Shown here: piece by piece, positions 6,463-9,734 of the stretch
Layout: each line of letters opens with the position of its first letter
Position numbering within the stretch: the stretch's first letter is position 1
Position numbers and translations under genes: made by a program
DNA from: Firmicutes bacterium UBA5499
GTDB taxonomy: Bacteria > Bacillota > DTU084
Reading direction: 5' to 3'
Length of the DNA stretch: 9,734 bases
Assembly: GCA_002426275.1 (NCBI GenBank)
Contig: DIPB01000108.1
Coordinates: forward strand, 11,279 to 21,012
Notes under the pieces: generated by a model
Seen by the model: only the letters and a program-made list of their open reading frames with translations
Told to the model about the DNA's origin: nothing
The model's database searches: none

Positions 6463-8478
6463 ATGGCAGAAATGATAATCGACGGCGTAGCCGTGGAGTT
6501 TACAGATGAAAAGAACATTTTGGAGGTTGTGCGCAAGGCCGGAATCGAGCTGCCCACCTTTTGCTATCATTCCGAGCTGAGCATTTACGGCGCCTGTCGG
6601 ATGTGTATGGTGGAAATAGACGGCAGGGGCATAGCGGCTTCTTGTTCTACGCCGCCTGAAACGGGACTTGTGGTGCACACCAATACCCCGAGACTGCAGC
6701 GCAACAGGCGGATGGTTTTGGAGCTGCTTTTGGCCAATCACGATCGGGATTGTACGACCTGTGAAAAGAGCGGCGCCTGCAGGCTGCAGGATCTGGCCCA
6801 GAGGATGGGAGTGCGGCAAGTTCGGTTCGGCCACAGAGAGAAAATGCTGCCCATTGATGACAGTTCCCCGGCCATTGTCCGGGATCCGAATAAATGCATT
6901 CTCTGCGGCGATTGCGTGCGCGTTTGTTCCGAGGTGCAGGGAATCGGAGTGCTGGATTTTGTCAACCGCGGCTCCGAAGCGGAGGTGAGTCCCGCTTTCG
7001 GCAAGAAGCTTGCCGAAGTGGACTGCGTAAACTGCGGTCAGTGCGCTTCGGTTTGTCCCACCGGCGCTTTGGTGGTGCGCTCGGAAATCCAGGACGTATT
7101 TAAGGCCATTTATGATCCGGAAAAGGTGGTTGTGGCTCAGATTGCCCCTGCGGTCCGGGTTGCCATCGGCGAGGAATTTGGCCTCAAGCCCGGAGAGGTT
7201 GCCATGGGACAAATGGTGGCATCTCTTAAGAAAATGGGTTTCAATAAGGTGTATGATACCAGTTTTGCGGCTGATCTCACAGTGCTTGAGGAAACGCATG
7301 AGTTCCTGGAGCGGGTGCAGAAGGGAGAGCGGCTGCCTCAGTTCACGTCTTGTTGCCCGGGCTGGGTGAAATATGCCGAGCAGTATCATCCGGAACTGCT
7401 GCCGCAGCTGTCCAGTTGCCGCTCGCCGCAGCAGATGTTCGGTTCGGTGGCCAAACGCTTTTTGGCCAAAGAAATGGGCATTGACTCTCAGGAGCTGGTG
7501 GTAGTATCAATCATGCCCTGTACGGCTAAAAAATTCGAAGCAAAGCGGCCGGAATTCAGCGTTCAAGCCGGTGACGGCAATGTGCCTGACGTAGACTATG
7601 TGCTCACCACCCAGGAATTGGCCCGGATGGTTAAGGAATATGGCTTAGACTTTAACGATTTGGAACCGGAGTCGCTGGACATGCCTTTTGGCCTCTCCAC
7701 AGGCGCAGGCATGATCTTCGGCAACAGCGGCGGCGTGGCTGAAGCCGTGCTGAGGGCGGCCGGAGAAATGGCCACAGGCCACGGTTCCGCGCAGGTAAAT
7801 TTTTCTCAGGTCCGCGGCCTTGACGGCATCAGGGAAGCAGAGGTTGATGTGGCGGGTAATAAAGTGCGCCTGGCGGTTGTGCATAGCCTCAGCAATGTGA
7901 AGGCTCTGCTGGCCAAGCTGGCCGCAGGGGAAGTAGCCTACGACCTGATCGAGGTTATGGCGTGCCCCGGAGGCTGTATTGGCGGCGGCGGACAGCCGCT
8001 GCCCAATGATACCGATGCCAGGCTGAAGAGACGGAAGGGTCTTTATTCAGTCGACAGGCAGCAGACTTTGCGCAAGAGTCAGGATAATCCTCTCCTGCAG
8101 AATCTCTATCACAGGTGGCTGGAGAAGCCGGGCAGCGCCTTGGCGCACCGGACGCTCCATACGGACTACGGCACCCGCAGGCGCATCACAGGCGAAGATA
8201 TCAGTCTGGTGGCCAACAACAATGACCAGGCGAAGGTGGAAGTTTCAGTCTGCGTCGGCACCTGCTGTTACCTGGGCGGTTCCTACAGCACCCTGCAGGA
8301 GCTGCTCCGCAGGGTGAAAGAGGAAGGGCTAAGAGACAGAGTGGACGTGCGCGCCACCTTCTGTCTGGAAAGCTGTGCCGGCGGTCCGGCTGTGAAGGTG
8401 GGGGAGGAAATCTTAAGCGGCATGGATCCTTCCAATGTAGATAAACTCATGGCAATCATCAAAGATAGATTACAATAA
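6463..8478 (+). CDS. hydA: Bifurcating [FeFe]-hydrogenase catalytic subunit HydA
   Basis: This 671-residue protein makes or consumes H2 at the H-cluster. Domains in order are a plant-type [2Fe-2S] domain (C34, C45, C48, C61), a His-ligated [4Fe-4S] site (H93, C97, C100, C106) and a two-cluster ferredoxin (C145, C148, C151, C155; C188, C191, C194, C198). The H-cluster domain has all canonical motifs: TSCCPGW (C297, C298), MPCTAKKFE (C353) and EVMACPGGCIGGGGQP (C501, C505). A small-subunit-like segment follows (about 525-572, ending HTDYGTR). The C-terminal thioredoxin-like [2Fe-2S] domain has C597, C602, C634 and C638. This layout matches the trimeric NAD-dependent bifurcating enzymes of Thermotoga and clostridia. 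The proton-transfer Cys C297 is present, in contrast to HydS. The ATG at 6463 lies 5 nt after AAAGGAGGTG; an in-frame ATG at 6403 lies inside hydB and is not used here. Confidence 0.95.
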   Translation: MAEMIIDGVAVEFTDEKNILEVVRKAGIELPTFCYHSELSIYGACRMCMVEIDGRGIAASCSTPPETGLVVHTNTPRLQRNRRMVLELLLANHDRDCTTCEKSGACRLQDLAQRMGVRQVRFGHREKMLPIDDSSPAIVRDPNKCILCGDCVRVCSEVQGIGVLDFVNRGSEAEVSPAFGKKLAEVDCVNCGQCASVCPTGALVVRSEIQDVFKAIYDPEKVVVAQIAPAVRVAIGEEFGLKPGEVAMGQMVASLKKMGFNKVYDTSFAADLTVLEETHEFLERVQKGERLPQFTSCCPGWVKYAEQYHPELLPQLSSCRSPQQMFGSVAKRFLAKEMGIDSQELVVVSIMPCTAKKFEAKRPEFSVQAGDGNVPDVDYVLTTQELARMVKEYGLDFNDLEPESLDMPFGLSTGAGMIFGNSGGVAEAVLRAAGEMATGHGSAQVNFSQVRGLDGIREAEVDVAGNKVRLAVVHSLSNVKALLAKLAAGEVAYDLIEVMACPGGCIGGGGQPLPNDTDARLKRRKGLYSVDRQQTLRKSQDNPLLQNLYHRWLEKPGSALAHRTLHTDYGTRRRITGEDISLVANNNDQAKVEVSVCVGTCCYLGGSYSTLQELLRRVKEEGLRDRVDVRATFCLESCAGGPAVKVGEEILSGMDPSNVDKLMAIIKDRLQ

Positions 8479-8495
8479 AAACAGAGCAAAGAAGC

Positions 8496-8537
8496 AAGAA
8501 GAAGCTGCAAGGCATTTACACCTTGCGGCTTCTTCTT
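8496..8537 (+). terminator. Rho-independent terminator of the hydrogenase operon
   Basis: A 17-bp stem pairs 8496-8512 with 8521-8537, interrupted only by one G-U pair, around the 8-nt loop CATTTACA. The 3' arm ends in a U-rich run (CTTCTTCTTTT). It begins 17 bases after the hydA stop, so the operon most likely ends here. Confidence 0.85.
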
Positions 8538-8617
8538 TTGCGTCGTGCCCGGGTAAGCGCGCAGCTTGTCCGGCCGGTACTTTTGAGCTGACGGAAGTTG
8601 ACATCTCAAGGCTTTAA

Positions 8618-8646
8618 TTGATTTTAGGCATTAGCTTGTGTATAAT
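8618..8646 (+). promoter_or_regulatory. Sigma-A-type promoter of the MNT-HEPN pair
   Basis: TTGATT at 8618-8623 is followed after exactly 17 bp by a perfect TATAAT at 8641-8646. The start would be near 8653, leaving about 30 nt before the ATG at 8683. Lying after the strong terminator, it makes the MNT-HEPN pair an independent transcription unit. A short dyad, GCAAA-N5-TTTGC at 8653-8667, falls on the predicted start and could be an operator. Confidence 0.7.
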
Positions 8647-8682
8647 GAAATTGCAAACCACATTTGCTGCGAGGTGAGTCTT

Positions 8683-9009
8683 ATGAGCGAGGATCTCCAG
8701 CGGGAGGTTATGGCTTTGGTTAATCGAATAAATGAAGTTGCTTTAGTGGAGAGAATCTATTTATTTGGTTCTTTTGCCTATGGCGAACCCAATGAAGATA
8801 GCGATCTTGATTTATGTATTATAACAGATGATACTAACATTAGAAAAAGGGATTTAATAAGAGCCATTAGGAAATCCATTTCCAATGTTGCGACAATGCC
8901 GGTGGATATCCTTGTATATAATAAAGATGATTTCCAGAAAAGGGCAAATCTGGAAACTACGCTAGAGTATAAAATAAAAAACGAAGGGGTGAAGGTTTTT
9001 GAACAATAA
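8683..9009 (+). CDS. Minimal nucleotidyltransferase (MNT/MntA-like), possible antitoxin
   Basis: This 108-residue protein is a minimal DNA polymerase-beta-fold nucleotidyltransferase. It carries the defining GSX10DXD motif (G29, S30, D41, D43) in GSFAYG..SDLDL, and a likely third metal-binding acid at D75 (VDILVY). In characterised MntA-HepT modules the MNT protein is an antitoxin that blocks its HEPN partner by adding AMP to it. The role here is inferred from family and pairing. The ATG at 8683 has GAGGTGAG in front, and an in-frame GTG at 8638 is rejected because it overlaps the promoter -10. The gene is visibly richer in A+T than the hydrogenase genes and overlaps the HEPN gene by 11 bases, suggesting a transferred two-gene module. 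Confidence 0.85.
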   Translation: MSEDLQREVMALVNRINEVALVERIYLFGSFAYGEPNEDSDLDLCIITDDTNIRKRDLIRAIRKSISNVATMPVDILVYNKDDFQKRANLETTLEYKIKNEGVKVFEQ

Positions 9010-9391
9010 CGACATCGCTGCGGAATGGTTTGCTTTTGCAGAAAATGATTTAAATTCCGCAAAATTTCTCCTTCAGATGCTGCCAACTCCTTACGAAATA
9101 ATTTGTTATCATTGTCAGCAAAGTGCGGAAAAATATTTAAAAGGTTACATCGCATTGAATGGAGGTAAGCTAATAAAAACGCACGATCTAGTACTTTTAA
9201 ATAAAATATGCAGTCAATATGCGGTAGATTTTAAAGAGGTAGAGGATGATTGCATAGAGTTAGTTGATTATGGTGTGCAAGTTAGATATCCAGCTAACAC
9301 TGAGCTAACTGAAAATGATATGGCTCAAGCAATAGAAAGCGCAGAAAACATTAGAAAGTTTGTCCTAGATAAAATAGAGCGTTCCCAATAG
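8999..9391 (+). CDS. HEPN-domain protein (partner of MNT), lacking the RX4-6H motif
   Basis: This 130-residue all-helical protein matches the HEPN family in its N-terminal WFAFAENDLNSAKFLL, its CYHCQQSAEKYLKGYI helix (about 37-51) and the later THDLVLL (61-67). HEPN proteins paired with MNT proteins are often ribonuclease toxins with an RX4-6H active site. Here no Arg occurs before R96 and the only His residues are H38 and H62, so that motif cannot be present. It may be a substrate-binding partner of the transferase or an inactive or divergent toxin. The start is TTG at 8999, inside the end of the MNT gene, with GAAGGGGTG seven bases upstream, so translation is probably coupled. The family is clear; toxic activity is unproven. 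Confidence 0.78.
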   Translation: MNNNDIAAEWFAFAENDLNSAKFLLQMLPTPYEIICYHCQQSAEKYLKGYIALNGGKLIKTHDLVLLNKICSQYAVDFKEVEDDCIELVDYGVQVRYPANTELTENDMAQAIESAENIRKFVLDKIERSQ

Positions 9392-9587
9392 GGTCGCAGT
9401 ATCCACTTTGAAAGCAGGGGTTAGAGCCTTGCGCTACTGATAATTTTGGAGCGCGGGGGAAAAGGTCAATTTTTAACAGAATTTTTTTTATTTTTTAAGG
9501 TGAGAGCCGAGACTCGGAAAAGCCTTTAAAAAATTGAGATTGTCCCAGATGTCGTGGAATTTCACATGCGTAGCCTCACTCAATATT
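9392..9587. other. Gene-free interval between the HEPN gene and the transposase fragment
   Basis: I see no supported gene in this stretch. It is AT-rich from about 9465 on and holds the nested inverted repeats described for 9466-9537. A 48-codon open frame on the minus strand (about 9488-9634), containing KFHDIWDNLNFLKAFPSLG, lacks a convincing start and partly overlaps the transposase fragment in another frame. It may be chance or a frameshifted remnant. Confidence 0.4.
9466..9537. repeat. Nested AT-rich inverted repeats with a CCGAG-A-CTCGG core
   Basis: Three dyads share a centre. TCAATTTTTAA (9466-9476) pairs with TTAAAAAATTGA (9526-9537) with one bulge. TTTTTTAAGG (9491-9500) pairs with CCTTTAAAAAA (9523-9533), also with one bulge. 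CCGAG (9507-9511) faces CTCGG (9513-9517) across a single base. The first two overlap and would compete. Lying beyond the 3' end of a transposase-like gene, this could be the end of an insertion element or a two-way terminator; neither is proven. Confidence 0.4.
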
Positions 9588-9734
9588 TCACGCTGTAGCT
9601 GCCTTCTCTGTGATTCCCAAGTAAGCGCTAAGCTTTAAACTAAGCGAGGAAACATCTTTATAACCGGGAACACGATTGAATCGTTCTTCAGTCAAAATAG
9701 CTCCTGCAGCAGCCCATCTTAACGCTTGCTCTCC
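9588..9734 (-). CDS. Probable transposase, C-terminal fragment (5' end beyond window)
   Basis: An open frame on the minus strand enters at the window edge and runs 48 residues to a TGA at 9590-9588. It includes LRWAAAGAILTEERFNRVPGYKDV. The pattern RWxAAxxLxxExxFxRVxGYKxxxxL resembles the C-terminal tails of some DDE-type transposases, but I cannot name the IS family from this piece. It points toward the MNT-HEPN pair and ends near the inverted repeats at 9466-9537, which fits the right side of an insertion element. It could instead be a remnant; the catalytic part lies outside the window. Confidence 0.4.
   Translation of the reverse strand, partial: GEQALRWAAAGAILTEERFNRVPGYKDVSSLSLKLSAYLGITEKAATA

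Noticed and set aside
4512..7389. Long minus-strand open frames (4512-5300, 5634-6557, 6397-7389)
   Set aside because: They lie antisense to hydB and hydA, show no recognisable domain, and are explained by the codon composition of the strongly conserved sense genes.
8598..8603. Perfect TTGACA as a -35 for the MNT-HEPN promoter
   Set aside because: No acceptable -10 lies 16-18 bp downstream, and the TATAAT at 8641 is 37 bp away. TTGATT at 8618 has the exact 17-bp spacing.
8638..8682. GTG at 8638 as start of the MNT gene
   Set aside because: It overlaps the TATAAT of the promoter, and the ATG at 8683 has a good ribosome binding site.
9431..9454. GCGCT / AGCGC hairpin after the HEPN gene as a terminator
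   Set aside because: The stem is only 5 bp with a 14-nt loop, and a purine-rich run and not a U-tract follows.
1..9734. tRNA, rRNA, CRISPR array or riboswitch
   Set aside because: No cloverleaf, rRNA-like stretch or regularly spaced repeat array was seen; the only tandem repeat is the four-unit 11-bp array at 1107-1150, which is too short-spaced for CRISPR.

Overview
The window looks like part of the chromosome of an anaerobic, fermentative or acetogenic bacterium of the Firmicutes (Clostridia or Negativicutes type). The evidence is a complete NAD-linked, electron-bifurcating type [FeFe]-hydrogenase operon, strong AGGAGG-like ribosome binding sites, frequent GTG/TTG starts, and sigma-A-type promoters. 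This is a placement by gene content and style, not by any marker gene.

Layout. Positions 1-1051 hold the 3' part of a LysE/RhtB-type amino-acid exporter gene and a complete pentapeptide-repeat protein gene. Positions 1052-1275 are a gene-free but signal-rich control region. It has four TTAACA-like direct repeats at an exact 11-bp period ending just upstream of a TATAAT (a PhoB/PhoP-box arrangement). A second promoter (TTGATT-N17-TATCAT) follows, with its -10 hexamer enclosed by an 11-bp inverted repeat, and then a weak Rex-like site next to the ribosome binding site. Positions 1276-8478 form one co-directional, tightly packed five-gene operon: a sensory [FeFe]-hydrogenase with a PAS domain (HydS type), a SpoIIE/PP2C-type phosphatase, and the HydC, HydB and HydA subunits of a bifurcating hydrogenase. 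A strong 17-bp-stem terminator closes it at 8496-8537. Positions 8618-9391 hold a separately promoted, more AT-rich pair: a minimal MNT nucleotidyltransferase and a HEPN-domain protein. Positions 9392-9587 carry nested AT-rich inverted repeats but no convincing gene. The right edge (9588-9734, minus strand) is the C-terminal end of what is probably a transposase.

How it works together. HydA (H-cluster), HydB (FMN/NADH) and HydC ([2Fe-2S]) should form the cytoplasmic complex that couples NADH and reduced ferredoxin to H2. HydS keeps the H-cluster-binding cysteines but has Ala in place of the proton-transfer Cys, the mark of slow, sensing hydrogenases. Its PAS domain and the adjacent PP2C phosphatase suggest that H2 or redox state is converted to a dephosphorylation signal. 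The phosphatase's target (an STAS anti-anti-sigma or other phosphoprotein) is not in the window. The maturases HydE, HydF and HydG are also absent.

The most notable unexplained features are the Pho-box-like array in front of a hydrogenase operon, the operator that encloses the second promoter's -10, and a HEPN protein that cannot contain the usual RX4-6H ribonuclease motif.
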